Shown here: in pieces, positions 15,201-21,944 of the stretch
Position numbering within the stretch: the stretch's first letter is position 1
Layout of the letters: each line of letters opens with the position of its first letter
Source: an uncultured Oscillospiraceae bacterium
Lineage (GTDB): Bacteria; Bacillota; Clostridia; Oscillospirales; Ruminococcaceae
Direction of reading: 5' to 3'
NCBI GenBank assembly: GCA_900547385.1
Contig: URGQ01000011.1
Span: 1-33,688 of the forward strand
Length of the DNA stretch: 33,688 nt
Notes under the pieces: model-generated
Told to the model about the DNA's origin: nothing
The model's database searches: none
What the model saw: only the letters and a program-made list of their open reading frames with translations
Made by a program: the position numbers and the translations under genes

Positions 15201-15743
15201 CGGGATACCGTGGTCCTGCAGCTCGATGTAGTAATCTTCCGGGCCGAAGAGATCGCGGTACCAGGCGGCGGCCTCCCGGGCCTTTTGGTAATCGCCGGCC
15301 TCCAGTGCCCGGGGCACTTCGCCCGCCAGGCACGCCGAAAGGCAGATGAGGCCCTCGTGGTGGTCCTTTAAGAGGTCGCGGTCGATGCGGGGCTTATTGT
15401 AAAAGCCCTCGGTGAAGCCGCGGGAGACCATGTAGATGAGGTTGCGGTAGCCCACCTCATTTTTGCACAGCAGGATGAGGTGGTAGGGGGAGGAATCCAA
15501 CCGGTAGACCTTATCGAAGCGGGAGCGGGGGGCCACATAGACCTCGCAGCCGATGATGGGGCGGATGCCCTCCTTTTTGCACTCCTTGTAGAAATCGATG
15601 ACGCCGTACATGACACCGTGATCGGTGATGGCGACGGCGGACTGGCCCAGGGCCTTGGCGCGCTGGACCAGCCCCTTGATGCGGCAGGCGCCATCGAGGA
15701 GGCTGTATTCGCTGTGGATGTGCAGATGGACAAAATCGGTCAT
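12225..15743 (-). CDS. dnaE: DNA polymerase III alpha subunit, DnaE type
   Basis: The 1172-residue C-family replicative polymerase subunit. Order of domains: an N-terminal PHP domain beginning with HLHIHSEYSLLDG (His8 and His10 as metal ligands) and AITDHGVMYG; the palm with the catalytic motif PDFDVDF (about 400) and the later Asp in LLKMDFLGLRNL; fingers with YQEQVM and MSKKK; a helix-hairpin-helix region; and a C-terminal OB fold near WVDIFGILADKK. There is no internal exonuclease, so it is DnaE and not PolC. Residues about 1065-1105 are a basic Pro/Arg-rich insert before the end. ATG at 15743 follows AGGAGG. A cloverleaf repeat (copy D) lies just upstream; pfkA follows closely. Confidence 0.97.
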   Translation of the reverse strand: MTDFVHLHIHSEYSLLDGACRIKGLVQRAKALGQSAVAITDHGVMYGVIDFYKECKKEGIRPIIGCEVYVAPRSRFDKVYRLDSSPYHLILLCKNEVGYRNLIYMVSRGFTEGFYNKPRIDRDLLKDHHEGLICLSACLAGEVPRALEAGDYQKAREAAAWYRDLFGPEDYYIELQDHGIPEQRQILPDLIRLAGELGVGLVATNDAHYLEKEDSRMQFLLTCIQTGHTVNDEQTLEFPTQEFYVKSGDEMAELFRNVPEALSNTVKIAERCNVEFEFGHTKLPLFNAPNGEDNESYFRRMCHEGLLRHYGKNPPQEYRDRLEYELSTISRMGYVEYYLIVHDFIHYAKSHGIPVGPGRGSGAGSIAAYCIGITNIDPMKYNLLFERFLNPERVSMPDFDVDFCYERRPEVIDYVVRKYGADHVAQIVTFGTMLARGAVRDVGRAMGLAYPQVDAVAKLIPNELHMTIDKALEANSELRAMCQSDPQVEELIETAKKVEGFPRHASTHAAGVVITRDTVDSYVPLAKNDESIVTQFTMTTLEELGLLKMDFLGLRNLTVIADAERMIRRREPDFSMDKLPDDDPAVYEMLSRGDSSGVFQLESGGMRQMLTQLRPRSIEDLTAAISLYRPGPMDSIPQYVRNKQNPTAVRYKTPLLEPILGVTYGCIVYQEQVMQICRELAGYSYGQADLVRRAMSKKKADVMEKERGHFITGCAANGISEAVANSIFDEMSSFAAYAFNKSHAACYAVVAYQTAYLKRHYPREYMAALMTSVLDSTAKLMEYIEECTRLEIPVLPPDINQSDMVFTVTPQGIRFGLLAIKNMGRSVIEDILKERELDGPFTNFVEFCRRTSAGDLNRRGVESLIKCGALDHLGANRREMMENYGPLADAIAEESRYLSGGQLSLFGEGGATADYRLSPREEYPHAELLAYEKEVTGMYLSGHPMSQYLPLYDRYQAVRIARLQSAETNAPYDNAWVDIFGILADKKMRTTKRGDILALLTVEDMTGSMEVMCFGRVYSQVSAKLVPGEPLFFRGRVSLREEDDTKMVLERVFTIEERQSAPPPRPPQSREKGGSGKPAAERPQKGGRLLIRVPQMEGEQWEKLQLLFSIFEGETPLLVRAADTGRLLKAGEEYNTDANPVLLGELRRVLGQENVALLPPEAPKAPPEPALQ

Positions 15744-15780
15744 GGGGTGCCTCCTTGGCGGAAATTGGGAAAAGCCCGGG

Positions 15781-15883
15781 AGCCGCGGCCCCGCCGCGCC
15801 AGCCGAAGGCCGGCAGGCGGGACGCCCCGGAAGGGGCGTCCCGTAAAACGGCGGCGAAGCGCCGTTTAGGCGGGGCCGCGGCT
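15781..15883. repeat. Cloverleaf repeat copy D
   Basis: Outer arms of 15 bases (15781-15795 and 15869-15883) pair perfectly. Three hairpins lie inside: GCCAGCC/GGCCGGC with one mismatch, loop GAA (15798-15814); GGGACGCCCC/GGGGCGTCCC loop GGAA (15819-15842); and AAACGGCG/CGCCGTTT around a GCGAAG loop (15846-15867). It lies between the dnaE start and the stop of the DUF3267 gene, so within the gap of two same-strand genes. Confidence 0.88.
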
Positions 15884-15890
15884 GGGGCGG

Positions 15891-16466
15891 TCAGTTCGGA
15901 TTATGATAAAAGGTCATGGCGGTGCCGGTATCCTGCACCAGGGTGTCACGGGGTGCGCGCAGGATGCGAATAGAGCAGTAAAAATCCCCGGCGGCACCGC
16001 TGACATTCATCAGCTGCCACAGCCACCCCACCCAGAACCAGTGCTCCGGCAGGCAGGCGGTGAGTACCGCGAAGACAATACCCCACAGCACCACCGGAGC
16101 CAGCGCGATGACGATATAGGCGGAGCGGGTGAAGTAGGCATAGCTGCCGGCGTAGGCGTAGACCACCTTATAGCCGTAGTGGACACGGGCGCCGCACGCC
16201 ATCATGACGATGCCGTGGGTCAGCTCGTGCAGGGCGATGTAAGCAAGCAGCCCCACAAGGGCGGCCCCCATACGGAGGAAGGAGGCGGACAGCGAGCCGT
16301 CGCCGCCAAAAAATAGGGAGTAGCCCCACAGAAAGGGCGGGATGAGCATAAGAACACACAGAGCGATAGAAAGGCCGTTGACGATCCAGAACTGCTTTTT
16401 GTTGCGGAGCAGATCGATGGAGGCGAAAGGGACATAGCCCTGCGGCAGGGTGGGATAGCTTTTCAT
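15891..16466 (-). CDS. DUF3267-family membrane zincin-like protein
   Basis: A 191-residue integral membrane protein of the DUF3267 family of putative metalloproteases. Four or so hydrophobic segments are visible (about 27-50, 66-84, 112-136, 143-160). The zinc motif HELTH is at 80-84 inside the second segment, as in intramembrane site-2-like proteases, and the family ending LVQDTGTAMTFY is near the C-terminus. ATG at 16466 follows AAAGG. It lies downstream of whiA on the same strand with a 144-base gap in which I see no clear terminator. Its substrate is unknown. Confidence 0.85.
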   Translation of the reverse strand: MKSYPTLPQGYVPFASIDLLRNKKQFWIVNGLSIALCVLMLIPPFLWGYSLFFGGDGSLSASFLRMGAALVGLLAYIALHELTHGIVMMACGARVHYGYKVVYAYAGSYAYFTRSAYIVIALAPVVLWGIVFAVLTACLPEHWFWVGWLWQLMNVSGAAGDFYCSIRILRAPRDTLVQDTGTAMTFYHNPN

Positions 16467-16610
16467 GCGGTCAATCCTTTCGGGCGGGTTTATTTCATCC
16501 GGCGGTGCCGGGGGTTTGCGGGGGCGTATCCGCCCGGCGGCTGCGTTTTCTCCCCGGGGAATGATTTGCAGCGGGGCAGAAGCAGGGCGGGGGGTATTTT
16601 AGGCGGCGGA

Positions 16611-17504
16611 TTAGTTTTTGCGGGCGGCAAGGTCGATGATCTTTTCCAGACGGTGGTTGACGCCGGAACGGGAAAGGGGCGGGTTTAGCTTTTGCCCCAG
16701 CTCCCGCAGGGAGTCGAAGGGATTTTGCAGGCGCAGCTCCGCCAATGCCCGCAGCTCCTCCGGGAGGGAATCCAATCCCACGGCGTTGATGGCGGCGATC
16801 TGCCCGGCGGCCGCCCCGGCGACCTTATCCATATTGGCGGTATCGCAATTGCTGGCGCGGTTGGCGGCGTTGCGGCGCTCCTTTAGGATCTTGGCGTTCA
16901 TGATCTCCATGGAGGTGAGCGGACAGCCCATGAAGGTGAGCAGATCCTCGATCTGGGTGCTATCGTGCAGGTAAACGATGGTCTGCCCGCGGCGCTGCGT
17001 TAAAAGCGGGGAAAAGCCGACATCCTGCAGCAGAGCCACGAACATCATCAGCAGCTCCTCGCGTGGGATGGCGAATTCCAGATGGTACTTGGTTTCGGGA
17101 TCGGAAAGGGTGCCGCAGGCCAAAAACACGCCGCCCACAAAAGCACCGGCTCCCTCATCGCCACCCAGCAGCTCGAAGGTGACGCCCTCCGGGTAGAGCA
17201 TGGCGAAGTGGTTATACAGGTCGATGCGGTCGGCCATGTCATCGACGGTGACACGGTAGGCCAGCTGCCCGGTGGAGAGCTTTTCCTCCCGCAGGGTGAC
17301 GGTGCCGGTCATGGGGCGGACGCTTTGCACCAGCTGGGAATAGTACTGGGCGGCCCGGCGCTCCCGGGTCAGCATCTGCATTTTGGGCACCGAGAACTCG
17401 CGGGAAAAGACCATCAGCCCAAAGGACTGCTGGTTGGGAAAGTGCTGGCGCACGGCTTTATTGGAAAGGATCTCATCCTTGGCGGCGGTGGTAAAGGAGG
17501 GCAT
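16611..17504 (-). CDS. whiA: Sporulation/cell-division regulator WhiA
   Basis: A 297-residue DNA-binding protein with an N-terminal homing-endonuclease-like fold and a C-terminal helix-turn-helix. I chose ATG 17504 (MPSFTTAAKDEI) because GGAGA lies 8 bases upstream and the protein then has the family length; the open frame continues upstream to 17777 only through a repeat element. Family marks are FVGGVFLACGTLSDPETKYHLEF, NRASNCDTANMDKVAGAA and the recognition region PPLSRSGVNHRL near the C-terminus. The cluster hprK-murB-whiA is typical of Clostridia and bacilli, but rapZ and yvcK, often between murB and whiA, are absent; the gap holds a 114-bp repeat instead. Confidence 0.93.
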   Translation of the reverse strand: MPSFTTAAKDEILSNKAVRQHFPNQQSFGLMVFSREFSVPKMQMLTRERRAAQYYSQLVQSVRPMTGTVTLREEKLSTGQLAYRVTVDDMADRIDLYNHFAMLYPEGVTFELLGGDEGAGAFVGGVFLACGTLSDPETKYHLEFAIPREELLMMFVALLQDVGFSPLLTQRRGQTIVYLHDSTQIEDLLTFMGCPLTSMEIMNAKILKERRNAANRASNCDTANMDKVAGAAAGQIAAINAVGLDSLPEELRALAELRLQNPFDSLRELGQKLNPPLSRSGVNHRLEKIIDLAARKN

Positions 17505-17544
17505 GGTTGTTATTCTCCGGTGATGGGGTGAATTTTGGGGGGAG

Positions 17545-17658
17545 GGCGAGGAAAAATGGGGGATGTCAAGGGACGGCCGCAGGCAGGATCTTGTCCGACG
17601 CAAGGCGGACTGATGCCTGTCAAGGACGGGGCGCAGCCAGCGTTCATTTTTACCGCCG
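17545..17658. repeat. Type 2 structured repeat, copy 1 (murB-whiA gap)
   Basis: About 114 bases aligning along their whole length with 19633-19753, at roughly 80 percent identity by eye. The ends are imperfect inverted repeats (GGCGAGGAAAAATG against CATTTTTACCGCCG on the other side). Inside, CAGGCA (17580-17585) pairs with TGCCTG (17614-17619), enclosing GTCCG/CGGAC (17593-17597 with 17606-17610). In the other copy the inner stem is GCCTG/CAGGC, a compensated change. Shared unpaired runs include TGATGCCTGTCAAGG. Confidence 0.8.
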
Positions 17659-17753
17659 TCCCGCAGCGGGGTGGGACGGTTGGTGCAGGGGGCCGTGGCG
17701 GGCGCAGCCCGCAGGGATGGGCAAAGGGGCAGCCGCCGCACCCGGCGCTGGCT
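17635..17753. repeat. GC-rich hairpin cluster, possibly a degenerate cloverleaf
   Basis: AGCCAGCG (17635-17642) is complementary to CGCTGGCT (17746-17753). Between them are CCGTCCC/GGGACGG and a GCGGGC/GCCCGC hairpin with loop GCA. The third arm is unclear and the element overlaps the end of the type 2 repeat, so I treat membership in the cloverleaf family as doubtful. Confidence 0.45.
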
Positions 17754-18646
17754 CATTCGATATACTTGATCTCGCATTCGAGGGTATAGCCGGTCTTTTC
17801 CCGGACGATGCGCTGTACTTCGGCGATAAGCTGCCGTACATCGGCAGCAGTGGCACCGCCCCGGTTGATGATGAAGCCGGCGTGCTTTTGGCTGACCTCG
17901 GCCCCGCCGACGGAAAGGCCCTTAAGCCCGCACTGATCTACCAGGGCGGAGGCATAGTTGCCTACCGGCCGCTTAAAGGTTGAGCCGGCGCTGCCGTATT
18001 CCAGGGGCTGCTTTTCCCGGCGGCGGGACATGTAGTCCTCCATGGCCGCACGGATGGCGGTTTCCTCGCCGGGGGTGAGGGTCAGCACCGCTTCCACGAT
18101 GACGCAGCCCGGACGCTCCTCAAAGATGCTGTGGCGGTAGGAAAGTTCCAGCGCCGCGGCAGGCAGGGTGCGGTATTCCCCGGTTTCATCCAGGAAGGTG
18201 ACCTCCGTGAGGACATCCCGGAGCTCGCCGCCGTAGGCACCGGCATTCATGTATACTCCCCCGCCCAAAGAACCGGGGATGCCAAAGCCCCATTCCAGGC
18301 CGGAAAGGCTGTTTTCCGCAGCGGCCCGGCAGGTAGCGATGAGAGAGGCCCCGGCCCCGCAGCGCAGGGTATTGCCCTGCCGGGAGATGGCGGTAAAGTC
18401 GCCATCCAGCTGGATGACAGGGCGGGCAATGCCGCTATCGCTGACCAGCAGATTGCTGCCCCGGCCCAAAATAAAGGGGTCGGTCCCCGCCGCCCGGCAG
18501 AGGGAAACGGCGGTTTGCAGCTGGGTACGGGTGCGGGGGTGCAGCAGCAGCGCCGGCCCGCCGATGCCAAAGGTGGTACGGCGGCTCATGGGTTCATTTT
18601 CGGTATAGGGGATACCCGCATTTTGCAGCTGTTCCAGTAGATTCAT
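17753..18646 (-). CDS. murB: UDP-N-acetylenolpyruvoylglucosamine reductase
   Basis: FAD enzyme of peptidoglycan precursor synthesis that reduces UDP-GlcNAc-enolpyruvate with NADPH to UDP-MurNAc. The 297 residues comprise the FAD-binding domain, with GRGSNLLVSD (61-70) and GIPGSLGGG (122-130), then the catalytic part with YRHSIFEE and GSTFKRP (221-227; Ser222 is the proton donor) and the ending CGLKGLSVGGAEVSQKHAGF. It lacks the Tyr-loop insert of E. coli type I enzymes, so it is type II as expected for Gram-positives. ATG at 18646 follows AAAGGAG. It starts 21 bases after hprK, so the two are co-transcribed. Confidence 0.96.
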   Translation of the reverse strand: MNLLEQLQNAGIPYTENEPMSRRTTFGIGGPALLLHPRTRTQLQTAVSLCRAAGTDPFILGRGSNLLVSDSGIARPVIQLDGDFTAISRQGNTLRCGAGASLIATCRAAAENSLSGLEWGFGIPGSLGGGVYMNAGAYGGELRDVLTEVTFLDETGEYRTLPAAALELSYRHSIFEERPGCVIVEAVLTLTPGEETAIRAAMEDYMSRRREKQPLEYGSAGSTFKRPVGNYASALVDQCGLKGLSVGGAEVSQKHAGFIINRGGATAADVRQLIAEVQRIVREKTGYTLECEIKYIE

Positions 18647-18667
18647 GGGGTTTGCTCCTTTCGGCGG

Positions 18668-19603
18668 TCAGGGCTGCACATCATCGGTAAGGCCCAGCTG
18701 TTCCATCAGCTCCTTGGCAGAATTATTGCCCATGGCGCGCTGACGGTAGTTCATGGTGGCCACCTCGATGATCACGGCGAGGTTTCGGCCGGTCTGGACC
18801 GGGATGGTGGCGGCGGGCACCTTCATGCCCAGAATATTGGTGGTTTCCTCCTCCAGCCCGATGCGGTCGTAGACCTTTTCGGGGTCATAGGTTTCCAGCT
18901 GAATGACGAAATTGATATTGGCGGTATTTTTGACCGAGCCGACGCCGAACAGCCGGCTGACATTGATGATGCCGACCCCGCGGAGCTCCATATAGTGGCG
19001 GATGTTATCCGGGGCGGAGCCGACCAGGGTGGTATTGGAGACCCGGCGGACCTCCACGGCGTCATCAGCGATGAGGCGGTGGCCGCGCTTGAGCAGCTCC
19101 AGGGCGGTCTCGCTTTTGCCGACGCCGGAATCCCCGGTAAGCAGCACGCCCTCGCCGTAGATCTCCATCAAAACGCCGTGGACGGTGGTACGGGGCGCCA
19201 GCTCCAGACTCAGCTTGGCATTGAGCTGGGCGGCCATATGGGTGGTATTTTCCGGAGACTGCATCAGCGGCACGCAGTACTTTTCCGCCAGTTCCAAAAA
19301 GAGGGGGCGGAAGGAGAAATCCTGAGTGATGATGACGGCCTTGGGGCTGCGGGAAAGGAAGCCCTCCAAGCTCTGCCGCAGCAGGTGGGGCGGCAAAGTT
19401 TCCAGATAGGCCAGCTCGGTACGGCCGATCATATTGATGCGGGCCGGGACAAAGCCCTGGAAGAACCCGGTGAAGGCCAAGCCCGGGCGCATCAGCTCGG
19501 CGTGGCTGACCAGGATCTCCTCCTCGGTTTTGGGATAATAGAGGATCTGCAGGTTCAGGTCCTTGATGAGCTTTTTAAGCGGGACGGTATACTGGTGCGG
19601 CAT
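18668..19603 (-). CDS. hprK: HPr kinase/phosphorylase
   Basis: Bifunctional kinase/phosphorylase that modifies Ser46 of HPr and so controls carbon catabolite repression and sugar uptake. The 311 residues contain the N-terminal regulatory domain (1-130), His142, the Walker A loop GDSGVGKS (157-164), IADDAVEV (178-185) and the HPrK signature ELRGVGIINVSRLFG (206-220). ATG at 19603 is preceded by AAAGGGG. It heads the murB (whiA) cluster. The promoter lies about 200 bases upstream, so the transcript should carry a long leader with a type 2 structured repeat, an unusual arrangement that may affect expression. Confidence 0.96.
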   Translation of the reverse strand: MPHQYTVPLKKLIKDLNLQILYYPKTEEEILVSHAELMRPGLAFTGFFQGFVPARINMIGRTELAYLETLPPHLLRQSLEGFLSRSPKAVIITQDFSFRPLFLELAEKYCVPLMQSPENTTHMAAQLNAKLSLELAPRTTVHGVLMEIYGEGVLLTGDSGVGKSETALELLKRGHRLIADDAVEVRRVSNTTLVGSAPDNIRHYMELRGVGIINVSRLFGVGSVKNTANINFVIQLETYDPEKVYDRIGLEEETTNILGMKVPAATIPVQTGRNLAVIIEVATMNYRQRAMGNNSAKELMEQLGLTDDVQP

Positions 19604-19632
19604 GGGTAAAACCCCTTTCTATGATGAAAGCT

Positions 19633-19753
19633 GGCGGCGAGGGAAAATGTCGGGATGGCAAGCGGACGGCCGCAAGCAGGCTCTTGCCTGACGCAGGCAG
19701 GCTGATGCCTGTCAAGGGCGGCCACGCAGCCAGCACCCATTTTCACCGCCGCC
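19633..19753. repeat. Type 2 structured repeat, copy 2 (hprK leader)
   Basis: About 120 bases related to 17545-17658. End inverted repeats GGCGGCGAGGGAAAATG and CATTTTCACCGCCGCC pair with few mismatches. Inside, CAGGC (19677-19681) pairs with GCCTG (19707-19711) and encloses GCCTG/CAGGC (19686-19690 with 19698-19702). It lies between the hprK promoter and start codon, so it would be part of the leader RNA. Confidence 0.8.
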
Positions 19754-19811
19754 GGGCGGCAACGCATAACTGCTATGCGGCAGCGACATGCAAAATAGCT
19801 ATACACAGTTT

Positions 19812-19840
19812 ATTATAATACATTTATCGGCGGGATACAA
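19812..19840 (-). promoter_or_regulatory. hprK promoter
   Basis: On the minus strand TTGTAT (19840-19835), a 17-base spacer and a perfect TATAAT (19817-19812). The predicted start near 19805 gives a leader of about 200 bases that includes a small CGCATA/TATGCG hairpin and the type 2 repeat. Confidence 0.7.
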
Positions 19841-19896
19841 ACAATATTACACGGTTTTTGCAAAAAATCGTTACAAAAATAACAGAGATGATAAGA

Positions 19897-19924
19897 GGCC
19901 CCGCTTCCCGAAGGAAACGGAGCC
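19897..19924 (-). terminator. Terminator after trkA
   Basis: On the minus strand a 12-bp stem GGCTCCGTTTCC/GGAAGCGGGGCC with the stable loop TTCG, followed by TCTTATC. The T-run is modest, but the stem is strong and lies 15 bases past the trkA stop. Confidence 0.75.
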
Positions 19925-19938
19925 TAAAGAAACGATAT

Positions 19939-21300
19939 TTAGGCCAGGATATCCTGGATATCCCGCAGGCCGGTAAGGGTGGTAATGACGATGGCGGAAT
20001 CGCCGGGCTGGAGGGAATCGCCGCCGGAGGGGATGATGACCTCGCCATTGGGGCGGGTGATGCAGCCCACCAGCACATTGGGGCGGGTGGCCATATCCTT
20101 AAACGGCACACCGATGAGCGGCGAGCCGGCGGTAATGTGGAATTCCAGGGCTTCTACCTGGTTTTCTACCATGCGGTGCAGGGCAATGACCCCGCCGCCG
20201 GTGCTGTTTTCCATCGCGCGGACATACTGCAGGATGCGGCTGACGGTAACCACGCTGGTGGAAACGGTGCTTTCCACGATGGCGGTCTTATTGATAAGCT
20301 CGGTGAAGGAATTGCGGTTGACCTTGGCCACAGAACATTCGATATTGTGGCAGCGGGCATACATGGCCAGCATGATATTGAGTTCATCCAGGCCGGTGAG
20401 TGCCACAAAGGCATCGGAATCATCCAGGCCCTCCTCGGCCAGCAGATGCACATCGGTGGCATCCCCGTGGATAACCAAAGCGGTGGGGACTGCCTCGCTG
20501 AGATCAACACAGCGCTGTTCATCCCGGTCCACCACGCGCACACGCATCTTCATCTGGCTCAGCTGCTCCGCCAAAAAGCGGGTGATGCGCCCGGCCCCGA
20601 CCACCATGACATTGCGGGCATGGTCCCGGAAAACGCCCAGCGCCCGGAAGAAGTTCTCCAGTTCCTGGGGCTTGGCGGTAACGCTGATGCAATCTCCCGC
20701 GCCCAGCACATAGTTACCATCGGGAATAACGACCTCTTCCCCGCGGCGGACGGCGCAGACCAACACCTTGACCTGCAGGGAGGCGGCGACATTTTTGAGG
20801 GCCATGCCATCCAGCAGGCTGCCCTGCGGAATGTGGTATTCCACCAGCTCCACCCGGCCCTTGGCGAAAGTTTCCACCTTGGCGACCGCCGGAAAGCGCA
20901 GGATACGGGCGATATCACGGGCAGTCTCCCGCTCCGGGTTGATAGAAAGAGAAAGCCCCATCTCCTGCTGCATGAATCGCAGCTGACTTTCGTATTCCAC
21001 GCTGCGCACCCGGGCAATGGTATTCTTGGCACCCAGCTTTTTGGCGGTCATGCAGGCGATCATATTGACCTCATCCTCGCTGGTAGCGGCAATGACGAGA
21101 TCCGCCTGACTGGCCCGGGCCTGCTGCTGCACAGTATAAGCGGCTCCATTGCCCTCGATGCCCAAAACATCCAGTTCCTCCGCCAGGCGCTCCGCCATGC
21201 CGGGGCGGTTATCGATGACGGCGACATCGTGGCCCTCGCGGGAGAGATGCTCCGCCAGGGCCCGGCCGACCTTTCCGATTCCGACAATTACGATCCTCAT
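19939..21300 (-). CDS. trkA: Trk potassium uptake regulatory subunit TrkA
   Basis: Peripheral cytoplasmic subunit that binds NAD(H) or nucleotides and gates a TrkH/KtrB-type potassium channel. The 453 residues show two tandem RCK modules: an N-terminal Rossmann fold starting MRIVIVGIGKVGRALAEHL with AVIDNRP, then a TrkA-C domain, and a second Rossmann unit beginning NVMVVGAGRITRFLAEQL with VVDRDEQ, then a second TrkA-C domain. Length and layout match double-RCK TrkA. ATG at 21300 follows GGGAGA. No trkH gene is in the window, so the membrane partner must lie elsewhere. It is transcribed alone, divergent from the MGMT-like gene. Confidence 0.95.
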   Translation of the reverse strand: MRIVIVGIGKVGRALAEHLSREGHDVAVIDNRPGMAERLAEELDVLGIEGNGAAYTVQQQARASQADLVIAATSEDEVNMIACMTAKKLGAKNTIARVRSVEYESQLRFMQQEMGLSLSINPERETARDIARILRFPAVAKVETFAKGRVELVEYHIPQGSLLDGMALKNVAASLQVKVLVCAVRRGEEVVIPDGNYVLGAGDCISVTAKPQELENFFRALGVFRDHARNVMVVGAGRITRFLAEQLSQMKMRVRVVDRDEQRCVDLSEAVPTALVIHGDATDVHLLAEEGLDDSDAFVALTGLDELNIMLAMYARCHNIECSVAKVNRNSFTELINKTAIVESTVSTSVVTVSRILQYVRAMENSTGGGVIALHRMVENQVEALEFHITAGSPLIGVPFKDMATRPNVLVGCITRPNGEVIIPSGGDSLQPGDSAIVITTLTGLRDIQDILA

Positions 21301-21338
21301 AATGTTCTCCCTTTATTATGTTCGGTGCTTACGGCCCT

Positions 21339-21367
21339 ATTCTACCGCGTTCGGCGGGGATTTGCAA
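21339..21367 (-). promoter_or_regulatory. trkA promoter
   Basis: On the minus strand TTGCAA (21367-21362), 17 bases, then TAGAAT (21344-21339), about 40 bases from the start codon. Confidence 0.65.
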
Positions 21368-21383
21368 GGGGGCGGAGGCGGTG

Positions 21384-21497
21384 TGCAGAGGCTGGGGCCC
21401 GCAGGGCAAGCCGCCGCAGGCGGCTTTGGGGCGGCCGAAGGCCGCCCACGAGGGGCAAAGCTCCTCGGCCCTGCGGGCCCCCAGCCGGGATGCTGCA
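21384..21497. repeat. Cloverleaf repeat copy E
   Basis: Outer arms 21390-21407 and 21468-21486 pair over 18 bases with one bulge; TGCAG on the left and CTGCA on the right extend them. Hairpins inside: AAGCCGCC/GGCGGCTT loop GCA (21408-21426), GGGCGGCC/GGCCGCCC loop GAA (21429-21447) and CGAGGGGC/GCTCCTCG with one G-T pair, loop AAA (21449-21467). It lies between the divergent trkA and MGMT-like promoters, so here it cannot act as a simple terminator of a neighbouring gene. Confidence 0.9.
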
Positions 21498-21528
21498 GAA
21501 ACCGGACGAGGAAATGCCGCGCAATTTC

Positions 21529-21557
21529 TCGACAACGGAGGAGCTGCGTGATATAAT
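21529..21557 (+). promoter_or_regulatory. Promoter of the MGMT-like and mscS genes
   Basis: TCGACA (21529-21534), 17 bases, then a perfect TATAAT (21552-21557). The -10 covers the upstream in-frame ATG at 21556, which supports 21589 as the start codon. Confidence 0.75.
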
Positions 21558-21588
21558 GAGATATTATTCCAAGAGGGGGCAAGCGGAA

Positions 21589-21915
21589 ATGCAGGAAAAT
21601 TTCTACCGGGCGGTATATGCGGCGGTGCGCCGTATCCCGGCCGGGAAAGTGGCTACCTACGGACAGATTGCGATGCTGGCGGGCAGCCCCCGGGCTTCCC
21701 GCATTGTGGGCGGGGCACTGCACCGCAACCCCGAACCCGGCAAAACGCCCTGCCACCGGGTGGTATTCCGGGATGGCAGCCTGGCGCCGGGCTTTGCCTT
21801 TGGCGGGCCTGGGGCGCAGCGGGCGCTGCTGGAAGCGGAAGGAGTCGCTTTTCTGCCGGACGGGCGGGTGGATATGGCCCGGCACCAGTGGACCGGCGAA
21901 GATGAAACGCTGTAA
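21589..21915 (+). CDS. MGMT-like DNA-binding protein of ATL size with active-site Cys
   Basis: A 108-residue protein made only of the DNA-binding/alkyltransferase domain of O6-alkylguanine-DNA alkyltransferases. It shows the helix-turn-helix region GKVATYGQIAMLAGSPRASRIVGGAL (19-44) and the active-site motif PCHRV (54-58, Cys55). The N-terminal domain of full Ogt/AGT (about 160-170 residues) is absent. Alkyltransferase-like proteins of this size normally have Trp in place of Cys; here Cys is kept, so either direct repair or lesion binding is possible. ATG at 21589 is chosen because the in-frame ATG at 21556 lies in the -10 box; AGAGGGGG is about 10 bases upstream. It is followed 29 bases on by mscS. 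Confidence 0.85.
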   Translation: MQENFYRAVYAAVRRIPAGKVATYGQIAMLAGSPRASRIVGGALHRNPEPGKTPCHRVVFRDGSLAPGFAFGGPGAQRALLEAEGVAFLPDGRVDMARHQWTGEDETL

Positions 21916-21944
21916 TATAGGTTGAATATAGCAAGGAGAGAACC

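Noticed and set aside
17505..17777. N-terminal extension of whiA to 17777
   Set aside because: It runs through the repeat and overlaps the murB end; the WhiA family start and ribosome site are at 17504.
19555..19806. 83-codon minus-strand frame over the hprK leader
   Set aside because: Its coding look comes from the type 2 repeat (the same peptide pattern appears in the other copy); it has no ribosome site and overlaps the hprK start.
19858..21588. Very long plus-strand open frame opposite trkA running into the MGMT-like gene
   Set aside because: It is the antisense shadow of trkA in GC-rich DNA and crosses a cloverleaf repeat; only the last 108 codons have protein family motifs and a proper promoter.
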